Shown: in pieces, positions 1-14,500 of the stretch
Layout of the letters: the number at the start of each line of letters is the position of its first letter
Numbering within the stretch: the stretch's first letter is position 1
Assembly: GCF_042242105.1 (NCBI RefSeq)
Contig: NC_092029.1
Span: forward strand, 16,602,885-16,666,884
Direction of reading: 5' to 3'
DNA from: Pempheris klunzingeri
Lineage: Eukaryota; Chordata; Actinopteri; Acropomatiformes; Pempheridae
DNA: 64,000 nt
The notes under the pieces: generated by a model
The model's database searches: none
The model's input: only the letters and a program-made list of their open reading frames with translations
Told to the model about the DNA's origin: nothing
Position numbers and translations under genes: made by a program

Positions 1-217
1 CTGACAGTCAGAACTTGTCTTTTACGGTATATCCTGTGTAATATTTGACTCGTTTTACGGTAAAGTTGTCCAAATCAGAGCTAAAAATGTCAGATTCACT
101 GTGAATTAAAGAAACAGATGTGTCACAAGGAGCAAAAACAGATTCGGGCCACTTTTTCTTCCAGGTTGAGATTCCCCATTTATAATAATTCTGCTCCAAT
201 TACTCCTTTTCCCCCAG

Positions 218-396
218 ATGAGGCTCTGCAGAGGCAGGAGAAGATCTGGCAGCTGGAGGTGGAGGAGTCTCTCTCCTTCTGCAGCTCACTCTCTCATCCA
301 TCCAGGCGGAAACACATTGACTTCTTGCGCATCACAGCGCCCGAAGATGACATCATTGATACACCGACAACCACGCCTCTCCCACCAGATTTTTGG
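218..396 (+). CDS. fmn1: fmn1 internal N-terminal exon
   Basis: A pyrimidine-rich acceptor ends at 217 and a GTGAGT donor starts at 397. The exon completes a split codon and then encodes 59 residues, including the acidic stretch [12 protein letters not shown], ending at a codon boundary. It splices in phase to the large exon at 3124. I assign it to fmn1 from position, orientation and phase; I could not align it with the human reference N-terminus, so it may belong to the long isoform. Residues upstream of 218 in the same frame are intronic. Confidence 0.7.
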
Positions 397-3300
397 GTGA
401 GTACCTTAAACCGCTTGACTGGGGAAAAATTTGGCTTTTCCCCTTAAACCCGCAGGAACTTTTGTCTCCTCCTCGTGGCAGGGAGAGTAATTTTCAATGC
501 TTGTGTAATCAGCACTGAAACGAAAACTCAGCTCTCTGAATCCTCACACATAAACTCCTATGCAAATAACGTCTTCATGGCATCATCATGACACTGACAG
601 TGGAGTCTGGTCTCTCTGTGGGGCAATTACTTGTTCAACAGTTCGTTCATCCAGGTTCAGCAAATGGCCTCATACAGCTGTGTGCGACAAAGAGCTCCTT
701 GTGGTTACATAACAGAAGGGATTTAATGTAACTCTGTAGGTGCCATGTATAAGCAGCGGTATCTGCATCAGCATGAAAAGGGTTTAAGGCTTAAAGCTCT
801 GCCTCTGTGTGTGTGTGGAGCTGTTGTCCTGGACAAATAACATTTGTTTCAACCACTAAACCACTCAATCACGCTAAAGTAACAATGAGAAATATAGACA
901 GAAATCAACAATGTGATGATGACAACAACAGCAATAATAATAATGATAATAATAATAATTAATTGATTACTTTAGTAGAGAATCTGGCCTTTATTCTTTT
1001 GTACTATATCCAGTCTGAAGCTACTCTGAACTCATCCAAACAAACTTAAAGCTGGACAACAAAATTATTTCCATCATCATAAATTTGTGTCTTATGGAGT
1101 TGCAAACTTCCCACTAAATGTTTTTTTCTAATGTTCTCTAATGTGGAAGTCATTTTGGGAAGGCAGAGGGACTGTATTTATGAATTTGATATGAATCAGC
1201 AAAGACTATGCAGATAAGTTCAGACCTGTGACCAATCAGTAAAGACCACTTTAATACCGAGACACTGTAATGTGGTATGTTGATCTGCTGTGTACAGGAC
1301 ATTAGAATCAGAGAGCGCACACAACACTCAACAGAAATACTAATGCTATTTCATAGGATTATCTGGATTCATTCCTGTTACATAAACACAGCTCATACAA
1401 AAGCCACAGTGTCCCTCCCTGGGAATGCAAAATCACTTTATTAGTATTCATCTGGTTAAGTTACAGGCATGTCTCTGAGCGCAGTAAGTGTCAGAGAAAG
1501 TTACACAGTGTAACGACAAACAATGAGATGTTATCACTAATGTGTTCTGTCACTTACCTGCAGCTGCCTGCGATAATGTAGCATAAAAGCAAACAAGGGT
1601 GGAACCTGATAGCTAAGAATAATCCAAACATGAACCAGTGAAGGAGGAAGTGTCAGGCTGAGTTTAGAAATTCAGGAATCCATAAGAAAGTAGGCAGGTC
1701 AGTAATACTCTTGAAACACCTTGAAACACGTTTGTTCTCTGTGTTCTTGAGCTAATAAGTGCCTGTACATATTTATTCTATTAAAAGTTATGTATTTTTC
1801 TGCATCAAATGGCTCCCCTGCTGTTGTTTTGCAATTATTATTTTTTATTATTTTAGTTATTATTTTTTGTTTTTCACCGTCTTAATCTCACATTATTATT
1901 ATTATTATTATTATTACAACCAAATGCTTCCGTCTTTTGCATTGCTCAGTTTCACTGATCAGCTTGACTGTTTTTTACAAATTTGTTGTATTTATTTATC
2001 GTTTCATTTCTATTTTCAGTGTTGGCAGCTTATTCTTGATTGTGAGGAAATATTTATTTATTGATTTCTTTCTGTGTTTTTTTTACTGTGTCACCAACTT
2101 AAATGTGACATGTGTAACATTATTTTGAAAAACTATTAATTTACAAAAACAATTACACAGAAAGACACATTTCATATAACATTAAAATGCAAGTTGATTC
2201 TAAACTTGTCTGTCTGTCCATGGGGTATGTTGTGATTTCATAGGAGCTGATTAACAGTACAGTGTAGGTGGGGTTAGACCCGCTAACACGCCAAGATTAG
2301 CTGGCTGTTGCTCAGTACCTGCAGGGGAGCTGAGAGATTTACAGGCCAAACGTTTAACAAGTGATCCCTGGCAGTCCTGTTTACCCTCCTTCAGATCTGG
2401 GTGTGGTGCCCCCCCATCTGTTGTGGGTGGCTTCCTTTGCCTTACGACTCACGGATCTGTCAGGGTGTTGTCAGAGACGGTGGCTGAAGACACCATCTGC
2501 TTCCAATTACACTTTGACATTCTGCAGGACGGCGTCCAAAAGGCAGCTCTGGAAGCTACTACAGCAAGTATAGAAGAGCCAGAGGGAAAAGGAGGCACAA
2601 CTTGGAAGCCTAAACCAGGACTTGGACCTGACTTTTAACTGTGGTTGAGCTGGGAATGGAAACCCTCACTTTTCCATTACTCTGCAGATTTCTCTCCTGT
2701 TATTGGTTACTTTGAGTGACTAACAGCTGCTTCCAGTTTTAGGTTTGGAAATTCAGTTCTCTGGTAAGACATGAAGGAACCGTTGTAGCAGTGGCAGGAT
2801 AAATCTGTTTCTTTTCAACAAACTGGAGCGGAAACAGGTCGGATATTTCTGAACTGATTATATTAATGAATAGACTGAAGCATATCTTACATTACTTTAT
2901 TGATAATAAGTGGAAGTTGCATGATCGTGGAACCACTAATAGAAATGAATGCATGCTAACAGATGCCTGAACACTATTCATGCCTTCTTAGCCTGCTTTT
3001 TTCTGATCTAAGATAGCACAATGTTGCACTTAAGTATCTCATTGAAGAAGAGATTTTCAAGAACTTCCTGCTCCCTCCATTCTGGATAACTTCACTTTCT
3101 TTATAAGCGACATTGTCTCTCAGGAAATGGAGGAGCAAAAAGCCATTCTAAAATATTTCAGAACCCTCTCAGAGGAGCAAAATGAGGACATGATGCAAGG
3201 AGACACTGAGTTGAGTTTCAATCTAAAGAAAAATGTCAATATGAGTTTTGAAAATGCTCTGGAGAACTGCAGAGGCTCCTTATCGTATGTTATATTCCCT

Positions 3301-6300
3301 CATGACTCAGTGGGACATATAAGGAGGAGAGAAGTAGGAAATGACTCAGAGATGACAGAGGAGGAGAGGAATAATGTCAACCTAACAGAGCAGCAAAGCG
3401 TGGCTGTAAACGCTGAGGATGGCTCTGAGAAACAGACATTTGCAACAAATCAAAAGCAGGCCACGATGCCGGACGAACACGGCGACAAAGTTAATGGTTG
3501 CAGCAACGAGGGTAGTCGCATATCACTTGATGAATGTGCCTTGGAAGAATCTCTGCAAGCAAAATGCCAACACATTTCAACTGACTGCACAAATCCAGAC
3601 ACAGAATATGTTGCACCAATCGGTGTCAATAAAGAAGTGAGAAAAGAGTGTGAAGGCAATCACTGCCAGGAAGATGTTGTCACAGGTATTTCCAATTCAG
3701 ATGTGGGTTTTGATGTGGAGGAATCAGCAGAAAGTAAACCATCTCAAACCAAGCACGTAGTGATAACTGTGACTCGGACAGGACCTGCAGTGGAGGGACA
3801 GGCTGAACCAATAGTAATAGGTGCATCGGAGCAAACTGGTGAACCTTCCAGCTTTAAAAGTCAAGATGAGAGAGCAGATGCAGAGGAGGACTGCGAAGAA
3901 GAGGGCGAGAAAAGAGATGAATTTCCAGACTTTTCCGCCCAACCCCACCATCCTCCCAGCCCAAAAGACACTTTGCCGAATATTTTCAGATCATCTGCAC
4001 CCAATAGCCCTCCGCCTGGATCCACCTTCACCAGAGCCACCTTCTCCCCAGGTTCCCCCACCGACAAGCAGATCCAGCTCCCGGCTCTCTTTAGCGGTCT
4101 CAGGGTCCTGAAGAAGGGGGTGGTCGGGCCCGAGCATGACACTGTGGCCCAGATCAAACCTTTATCTCAAGGAGCAAGGAGGGACATCTTCTCCGGGGAC
4201 GCTAAAGTTCAGGGGAACTTCCTGAACCAGATCTCCCAGCTCCTGAACCGGGACAAGAGGGGAGATGAGAGAGAGGAGAAGGACATGGAGGCTGAGGGAG
4301 ACGAGGATGGCTCCAGAGAGAAGAATGAGAGTGAAGAAAGTTCAGACAGGGAGAGGAAAGAACTTGAAACAGAAGAGGCTGCGGTGGTTTCATCTGAGTC
4401 TACAAAACCTTCCGTGTCCAGTGCGGAGGCAGCGTTCGATGCCTTCAAAGCTTTTTTCACCCCAAAGCCTTTGAAGAAGGACCCTGCAGAAAAGGTGGAC
4501 CTGGAGGCAGTGAGGAAGAAGATAAGAGCGGATAAAGAAGCGCTGAGGGCGCTTTTTGAGAGAACCTCCAATAAGACGCCAGAGAAGAAGAACTCACCTG
4601 ATGGCAAAGTACGAACTGTGTATGAATCAACATCCAACATCAGACATATAATCATCACTTTGTATTGGTGGAAAATTCGCTTCACCAGAGCCATTGCTGG
4701 TATTCTGTCCTGAGGGTTAAGATGCTCAAGCTTTATTTACGATTGATTCTGTTATAAATCTGTAGTCAATTGTTTTTTTCCTTCCAGTCCGAAGCTTCCA
4801 CCCCAGGAGAGGGAGAAGAGAGGACTCCTGGTCGTCTACACGCCGTCTGGCCGCCACTAAAGGAGGAAAAAGTTGGGCTGAAGTACACAGAAGCAGGTAA
4901 CAACACATTTCTACAGTCATGTCTCCTCACTGAATTAACTCTTGTCTTCTGCTGACATTGGTTTTGCTTGGGTCCCACAGATTTCTCATCTGTTTGTATG
5001 AAAACAGATAATAAAGTATTATTACAAAAGGCAAGGATATACTTTATGCTTTATATGTTACATGGGCTATCAATGAACAACTATATATTCCTTTGCTAAA
5101 AACTGATTCAAAGACAAAGAAATATACAATATTTTAACCCATAATGTGACGAAATTGTTCAGAAACAGAAACAGAAGTGCTCGTGGACTTAGATATCACC
5201 ACCCTATAAGTCCACACGGATTCATTATGTTTAATACTTTGTTCTGAATATTCATGACAGATGTTAACTGGAGACAAAGCAGTCGAGGGAGTAGGAGTGT
5301 TTGCTCTGTGATATTAGGTGGTGGATGTAATATCAAGCTCTGCTGCTACAGTAAACACAACTCCACCCTGTGTGTGTCCACAGCAAACTAGTCTGCAAGA
5401 CTCCAGCACCTTCAGTATGTGAAGGGATTTACTAGACTGCACACTGGGGTCACATGAGGCACAGGCTGGCTCCTTTAACCCTTATATGTTGTTCAGGTTT
5501 GTGGGACCTGATTTCATCCATTTTCATGTTCTTTATCAAAAGAAAAATGATACGATGTTTTTTCAAGTTTGAAAAAATAATTGATCGTATTTGGCAGGTA
5601 TAAAACTGTGTGCTCTGTGTGATCACACCCATGTCACTTCCTCCTGACAGTAAATACACTCTCTGACTGACCATTCAGTGAGATCAGTCATCCATTAGCA
5701 GATAAATATTTGCTGTTTTACAGTTTGTCCAAGATGCCAGCTACAGTTACATCTGAGGCTCTGCTGCCATCCCCTGGTCACATTTTCTATTGTTTTTGAC
5801 TGTTTCTGCCCTCCACAACTGCTGTGGATCCTCACACACCCCATCTGTCACCTGCAGTGGGAAAACATGAATTTGATTTGTCATGCAAAATTAGTCACAG
5901 TTCTTCGGTGTCTCACTGTTGTTGTAAGGTTGTCATCTTCACTGCGTACCTAGCCGCATCACTAATAGACTCATTGTGGTAAAAATAAAAGGTGCTCTCG
6001 GGCACCACAGCTGTAATGATGAACATCTGTTTTGGTACAAGACAGAACACAGAGCGACTGTTAGATGTTTCCTCACTGTTCTCCTGCTGTGCTTCCTCTC
6101 AGAACACCAGGCTGCTCTGCTGCAGCTGAAGAGAGAATGCAAAGAGGAGCTGGAGACGTTACAGGTAAGAATGAAGGACGTAACCACCAAATGTATATAC
6201 TTATAACTTTACATATGCTTGTTTGTTTTCTTGCTGAGAGTTAGATGAGATAATTGATGCCACTCTCATGTGCGCACAGTAAATATGAAACTGAAGAGAG

Positions 6301-8487
6301 GGAGTTAGCCTAGCTTAGCACAAAGACTGAAAACAGAGGGAAACAGCTAGCCAGGCTCTGTGCAAAGGTAACAAAGAGGACCAAGCCAAAATGTGAGGTT
6401 TTTGCATATTATCTTTTTGCACAGATTTAACAAACTACACATAGAATATTAATTATTGAGTTTCAGAACTTCTGGTTGGTAGATATTGTATTCTGGTGGT
6501 AAAAATATGTTTAAAACAGCTTAAAAAATATAGTTAGTGATGGTTTGGTTTTGAGAGATGACCAAAGATTAACGGTTAATTTAAGAAAAATTGATGTACA
6601 GTTCTGTGACTCAAATGTAATAATAATAATAATAATGATAATACATCAGAGGCACACAGTGAAGCTCAGTCTAACTAATATTATTTTCAGGAGGATTATG
6701 GTCAGGAACTTTCCAGACTGAGGGTGGAAAACGAGGACAATGTCGCCCGTCTGGAGTTCACTCTGGCCGAGCTGCAGGCCAAACTCTCCCAGGTTGGAAC
6801 TCGCCATCGGGGGGAACTCAAAGATGTTGCTGTATCAACGGGAGACGTCTTTTTGCACAAATCCTACCGCACCGTCTGCATCCAGACAGACCGAGAGACA
6901 TTTGTTAAGACTCCTGAAGATGGAGAAGGTTCTGGGAGAGCCTGCACGAGCCCTCAGCAGCAGAGGGTGACCCCCAAAAAACTGGACCTGGCCTCTATCA
7001 CAATCAGCCTGGGCGGTAGGAGGGACGATACCTTGTCTTCCTCTGCATCACATGACCCTCTTCTTCCTCCTGGAGCCACACTACCTCCAGCAGAACAACC
7101 ACCTGCTGCTTCTCAGGCAACGTTACAAACCACAACACATGATCTGCCTCCTCCTCCTCCTCCACCATGTTTGCCTTCACCCCTAAACCACATGCAGCCA
7201 TCACAAGGCCTTCCTCCTCCTCCTCCTCCGCCGCCGCCACCACCTCCTTTTCCTCTACCTCCGCCATCCATGCCAGGTTTAGCTCCTCCACCCCCTCCTC
7301 CTCTGGGTGGGGCTCTCATGGTTGATAAACCTCCCAGGAAACCAGTGGTGGAGCCGTCCTGGCCCATGAGGCCTCTTTACTGGAACAGAATCCAGATCCA
7401 GGACAACAAGTAGGTTCACAGCCAAGAACGACCGCTCATTACATAAGAATGTACACGAGATTATCTTCCAAAATCACACACTGCTTTCATGCACTGTCAT
7501 TTTAATAAAAAAAAAAAAAGTTTAGTTGATGGGACAAAAAAAGTTGATGGGACAAAACCAAATATCTGAAGATGTTGAGCCTCTTTATCTCTGAGCAGTA
7601 GAGCTGGGCATTTTGTCATTTCTTTTGGGACATTTTATGCATGAAAGGATTATGGAGTAATCGAGATTATAGTCTGAAAACACTGACAACACTGTCACTT
7701 TGGTGAACTCCAACATGACGGTGAAGGCTTTGCCTAAATGCCCTTATATATTATTGTGTTATTGTGTTTAGAGAGTAGAATAATAGACGAAAACAAAGGC
7801 TGTTTAATGTGTCCATAATGTATGTTTCCTGCCTCCCCAGTAACAACACAATGTGGAACATTTTAGAGGAACCAAGTATAATTAACACCAGTGAGTTTGA
7901 GGATCTGTTCGCCAAAGCCACCACGCAGACCAAGAGGAAGCCGCTGTCTGAGGCCTACGAGAAGAAAGCCAAAGCCAGGAAGGTAACATGCGGAATTAAG
8001 TGGACCATCATACAAGACACGTTTAGTTTTTGGAGTTATTTGAAATATATCATTTGTCCACTAGATGGGGTTACTGTCATTACTGTCATATCATACAGAT
8101 GCCAGATCATTACAAACTTCTCAGATGAGCATTATAAATTGAGACACCTCTTACACGCAAAGGCAGCCCACAGAACAATATATATGACATGTAAAAGAGA
8201 TTTAAACATTTAAGAGACCATGAGGGAAGGAGAGTAGCATAGATTAAGGTTAAATAAAAAGGCAAAAGAAGATCCCATTTGTTCAAACACAGATCATCAT
8301 GTAGCAGAAGTCGCCATTATAATCAGAATCAGCTGTGTAGAAAGATTAATCCTTCATTCCAGACATCTGGTTACAAATGTAAGAAGTGCTAATGGGTTAT
8401 GGTGGGTTATGCCTTTGTTTGTGAGCACAATAAACTCTCCACTAATGGCTCACTAATGGTTTCTAGTGGTAAGGTGGTCATGGTAAC

Positions 8488-8539
<52 letters not shown>

Positions 8540-11500
8540 AGATCATTAAGCTGTTGGACGGGAAGCGCTCTCAGACCGTGGGCATCCTCATCTCGAGCCT
8601 CCACCTGGAGATGAAGGATATACAACAAGGTGAGAGCGTTTGGTTTTCTCACTTGTGTTGCTGGGAAACAGCTTGGATCAACGCTTATTTCCTGTCAGCT
8701 ACATTCAAAATGTTCCCGTACATTGTGGCAATATGATGAAGAAAAAATCTATTTTTCTCCGGCTCTGGGTATAAAAACATATCATTACACAAAGTAGAAT
8801 AACAGATAAAAGTTTGCATTTAGATGAAGTGTTTTACGTCATAGTTGTAGCTTTAATATAAATTGAGAAGTTTTCTTCAGTACCATATATCACAATGTGA
8901 ATGAAACTTATCTTATCTTATTCTAATGCTACTTTATACTTAAACTCCAGTACATTTCAATTCAACATTAAAATGCTCCTTCCCTGTTAATGTATCCGTA
9001 GCTACAATAATTGAGCACTATGATATATAGTAATGTTACACTGACCGGGTCCATTTTGGCTGTAGAATGAGTAGTTTTACTTTTATAGTTGAGCAACATT
9101 TTTTGATACTACCAATCATTTTTACTCCAGTAAGATCTTGAATGCATATTTACAAGCATTTAGTGTTTCCCTCCCAGATATTTAGCCTTGTTGTGGCTGA
9201 AAAGCCTCTGAAGCAGCATTTAAAATACCATGAGAATCACTACTGAAACCTCATGACATCATTATGTCGATCACATAGGATGGATTACAGTGAATCACTA
9301 AACTAGCTGTGTTTCCCAGCCAGTGCGGGGACTCCTCCAACCTTCATCTGTAATCAGTCAGGTGACCGCAGCTCCCTGAACATCACCCTTGTTTAACTTT
9401 AACCTCACACTGAAGTCGCCCTGTATTTCACTCTGAATGTGAGCTGTTGGTGCACTTAAAGCAGGATTAAAGGCTAAGACGCTCACCACAATGTCAGCAA
9501 GGCAGTTACAGGCAGGCAATCTGCATTGTTAATCCCAAACTGCTAAACATCTTTGTAGCAAACAGCAGACTGTGTTTCCCCCGTGAGAGGAATGTGTTCA
9601 TGTTCCCCCGGGGAGCTGCAGCTCTGTTTGGCCTCGCAAACATTTCAGTTTTTGGTTCTTCAAATCAGAAGAAGATTTATCAGAGGATCATTAGTCTCAC
9701 AAATGACCAAGTAGAAGGTATTCAGGATCAGTTCTATTGTGCGCTGTATCAAAGAACATCCCAAGATGGCTCAGACCTAGTTCTTTTATTTAAAACAAAT
9801 CTGCAGGCCATAAAAACCCATCACTTTCTGCACACTAGAGGATTTTTCTTAACTTTTAATAGAATGCATGGCTGTGATATTGGAACCATCTGATCATGCT
9901 CTCTCTCTTGCACTGTACATATTAGTGATAAACCTTGAAGAACATTGTAGAGGATAAATACAAACTTCCTGAACTACCCACATTTTCAAACGAGAAATGA
10001 AATAAAAATATTTCTAGAAGAAAATGACAAGAGGGAGATTGGTTCATCTGTAGTATGTACGCCTCTAAAGCCACAGAATTACGTCTTTCCGGGCCCATAA
10101 AAAGAGAGAAAAACAGTTAAGATTAAAGTACCTCAATAAAAAATGAAAGAGAAAGCATCCAAAGAATAACATTTCTTATATATTTTTATGTATGTTTTTA
10201 TGTTGCCATTTCATCTCACTGATATCTTTGCTTCTCTACATTCCTCCCTCTAGCCATACTGACAGTGGACCCCTCAGTGGTGGACGTGGAGACCATTGAA
10301 GCACTGTACGAAAACGTAGGTGTTATATCTCACTTTACAGAGCTTTAACTACAAGCGCATTTGTACAATTACAAACCTCTTCATTCATATTTTATTGTCA
10401 ATGTTTTCAGAGAGCACAGTCAGAGGAGCTGGAGAGAATCAAGAAGCACTACGAGACGTCAGAGGAAGAGGACGTTAAACTGCTGGACAAACCTGAGCAG
10501 TCAGTATCTCACCTGCTAACAGTGTGCCAGTGTGTGTGTGTGTGTGCTGAGGAGACAAATAAATACCAGTGCCCGGCTGCATAAACTGCCATAAACTTGA
10601 CACTAATGCAAATCATGTCCCTATGCTAAGGGGTTCATTTAGGGGCATTACATAAAGCCTCTTAGGTTGTGTCCTTGCATTAGTGTTTGGATTAAGGCTT
10701 TTACAGTAGTTAACATCATGATACAGCATTTCAGTTACCATGGTTACACTTCACTCGCATCTATACTTCTAACCCGTAAAATGGAGTGAGGTTGGGCCCA
10801 ATAATAACACAGAGGACTGCTGAGTGAGAAGCATCTGCTGATTGGTTACTCTGCTATTCATCATGTAACCCAAACTTTTAATAGTGGAATTGGTCCCTTA
10901 AAACTCTGAGGAAAATATTTACTAAGCACCTTCTAGCAACACACGAGGGAATGCTGAAGCAGCTACAGGCAACATCAAAGGGTTTTCACTCACAATATCA
11001 TAAAGAAATCCTTATGGTGATTTCATGCAACTCTTTTTTTCTGAGGCATCCTTAGATGACACTTAAAGGGCATCTGGCCTAAGTGGTGGTGGTGGCCTCT
11101 GTCAGCAGTAGCAGCAGACAGTATCACCACAATGTGTCCTCTTCCTGTTCATGTGGTCGTGCTCCAGGTTCCTGTATGAGCTGTCTCAGATCCCAGACTT
11201 TGCAGGCAGAGCTCACTGCATCATCTTCCAGTCAGCCTTCATCGATGGGATTGCGTCCATCCAGCGCAAGCTCAACACGGTCTCCTCTGTGTGTGAGGTA
11301 GGAAAAATATCAATGCATGTTAATTAAACAGTTGAAATGTGATCAAATCTGTCAGACTTGTGGCCACCATTTATTACAAGGTACTTAGAGGGATTATACC
11401 TGAGTGCAGTGAGTCTCATATGGTGTGTGTGAGACATATTTGTCTTTGGAGACGTGGGACATGGAAAATCTGAGGTGTCTGCACTTAATTATGAAATGTA

Positions 11501-14500
11501 GTTGATTCTATGTGTGTGTGTTTTCTTTTTTGAGGCTCTGCTAGAGAGCGAAGGTGTGAAGGAAGTGATTGGTCTGGTGTTGGCTCTGGGGAACCACATG
11601 AATGGAGGCAGCAGGGTCAGGGGTCAGGCTGATGGCTTTGGCCTGGAGATTCTACCTAAACTGAAGGACGTCAAGAGCAGGGTAAGGACTGTAGTGGCTA
11701 AATCTTTTATTTACTTATTGTAAATACAGTTTTCTGGGTCTTCTTATGTGTGTAAAAAGTGAACCTTACTGCTCATTGGGAGCACAGAACTGTTCACAGA
11801 ATATTAACTGTAAAAATGTTTGTAAAATATTTGTTTACGCTCATAAAAACGTGTAGAGGGGGTTGCAGAGCTTTTTTTCAGCTGGGACTCAACAGCTTCC
11901 TCCAATCACAGCATTATATATAATATATCTGAGAGGCCAAACCCTGGCTGGAAAAAGTCCATTAAACACATTTTTACACAATGGCAATAAAAGAAAGATC
12001 AACTTAAACACCGATCTGTCTGAGTGATCTGATTTTCTCTTTGCATGCAGTCTGAATATCATGCAATGAATGATGTGGTTTTAATGAAGGCTATGGTATA
12101 TGACAGTGAGCTGCACACTAAGGTTTTGCTTTTTACTGATGCAGTTCTGACTCCTGTGCTTCTTCTCACAGGACAATCGTATCAGCCTGGTGGACTACGT
12201 GGTGTCCTACTACCTGCACAATGTGGATAAGGTATTAGTTGTTGTTGCTTTGTATCTTTACTCTACATGAAGCTGATGCATTTTTTAGTGTTTTCCCATC
12301 AGTATTTTAACATAGTTGGTATTCATCATGTTCATGAAGGAAAAATAGTTGCTTTTAAAAACCAGTAATTGCAACACAAAATGGGTTTCAAGCTTAGTTT
12401 GGGCGTTCACTGAGATGGTACAATATCTCCTGAATCTATTAGTATGTAGGAGCTGTCATAGTCAAGTCACTGCAGAGAGACAACATCTGAGCCTTTTGGT
12501 CTAAATAAAGAACTGAGTTTGTCATGTTTCCTCTGACTGATTACACTTGACTGATGCAGCACTTTTTTTGTGCTTTATATTTTCAGCTTTAAGATTCGTA
12601 TATCTGTGCTCTTTTGTTTCTGATGTGCATGTGGAATGTTGCACTTGGAAATTTGATATGGCAACTCCCACCCTTGGATCAATTAACAAGCAGATTTGAA
12701 GTTTAATTTCATCATTCTTTTTATTCATAGTGACCCTTCATTTCCCTGTTAATTCTCTTTTCATGATCATTTTATACTGATTTTGAAGCACTTTTTGATT
12801 TCTGTTCCAATGTGAGCACTATCAATCTATCATCAGCTTTCTGACATTCATCATCACTGAGGTACTGTTGCACTCAAAATTATTCAGCCCCTAGTGCAAA
12901 TTCACAAGTTCAAAGCTAAACACTGGCTACACTACCTGGACGTGGAAGAAAGAGGAAACTATCAACGGCTGCCACCAGATTTCTGTGGAGGCAGGAGGCC
13001 AACAACCCTCAAGTGACTGCAAAAGACCTGCAGCAAGACTTGGAGGCAGCAGCCACTAAGGTTTCAGTTTTTATAGTAAGGCACATGCTGAACACTTGAA
13101 GGCCTCCATGCCTGAACTCCAAGACAAACACCACTACTGACCCAAACACACAAGACAAGTGGCACTGGAAACCTGCAGCGTTTGGAGGGAAAGATGGATT
13201 CAATCAAGTATCAAGCACGTTGTGCTGTCTGTGAGGAAGCTGAAGCCTGGACGTTGCCAGACCTTCCAACAGGACGATGATCCAAAGCATACCTTAAAGT
13301 CCACCAAGGCTTGGCCTCAGAAAAAGTCCTGGAAGATACTAGTGTGGCCGTCACAGTCGCCTAACTTGAATCCCAGAGAAAATCTCTGGTGGGATTTGAA
13401 GAAGGCGGATGCAGCACACAAACCCAAGAATATTAGAGAGCTGGAGGATATTGGCCACAAGGAATGGGCTCAGATTCCTCAGGAACGCTGTCAGAACCTG
13501 GTGTCTGGCTGTGCATCAGGTTTTCAGTGGGTCATAACAGTAAAATGGTGCTCTACTAAGTACTAAAGATGCTTATCAAGAAGGGATTGAATAATTTTGA
13601 CACTGCATGTTGAATTTGGAGAAACCACCTGTAATATTTGTTGTTTGAGTTATTCGTTGAACACAGCTGAAAGTTTGTTAGTTTTGCCAATGCACCTAAT
13701 TTGCAATGGGGGTTGAATGATTTAAGTATAACTGTATTATGGTGATGATGATATACAAGTACACATGTGATAAATCAGTGGTGCAGCACCTATAAATTGT
13801 CCCAATTGTCGCTGATGCAACACCATCGGTTAAATAGCATTTTCTTTCTTTGCCCCTCTTCACGTTGAGTTATATATTTACATATTTCTGTCCTTGTGTG
13901 CACAGTTTTCTCTGCCTTCCTCTTTGACTCTGAAGACGGCAGCACTGTGTGTTTCCTGCATCCTCATTTCCTCATTTATTCAGGCTAACAGTGATGTTTT
14001 ATTTATGATTGTATGCCACCAGAACGCCGGCACAGACAAGAGTATGTTCCCACTTCCTGAACCTCAGGACACCTTCCTGGCAGCGCAGGTCAAGTTTGAC
14101 GACCTCAGCAGAGACCTGAGACAACTCGTACGAGATCTGACAAGTATGTGATGTCACTTCTGCACCCTTTATCGACTCCAAACACATGCAGAGAAAATGA
14201 TTGCCAATTCTCCTCTCCCCCTCTTTGGTTATAATATTAGATCTTTGCACACATTCCCCAAAACATTAGCTCCGTTTTGAGCAGACAGACGGTGAGCTCC
14301 ATCCATGTGACTGGGTGACCGGAATAATCTCGCCTTGTGGTCATTTTGTTGTGTGTTTTTGTTTGAAAACCTCAGCCAGCCTGTGTAACTCTATCACTAT
14401 GATTTTGAGAGGTTCCCACAGACCAAACCTCGGCCTAGTCTGGCATCGTTTTTCCTCAGACACCCCCCCCCCACCCCCCTCACCCCCACCCTTCACGACT

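Noticed and set aside
7408-7413. Apparent stop codon TAG at the end of the FH1 exon
   Set aside because: A GTAGGT donor removes it; the next exon continues the FH2 sequence in phase.
13159-13566. Open frame that could be taken for a host gene
   Set aside because: It is the C-terminal part of a Tc1-like transposase lying between inverted repeats.
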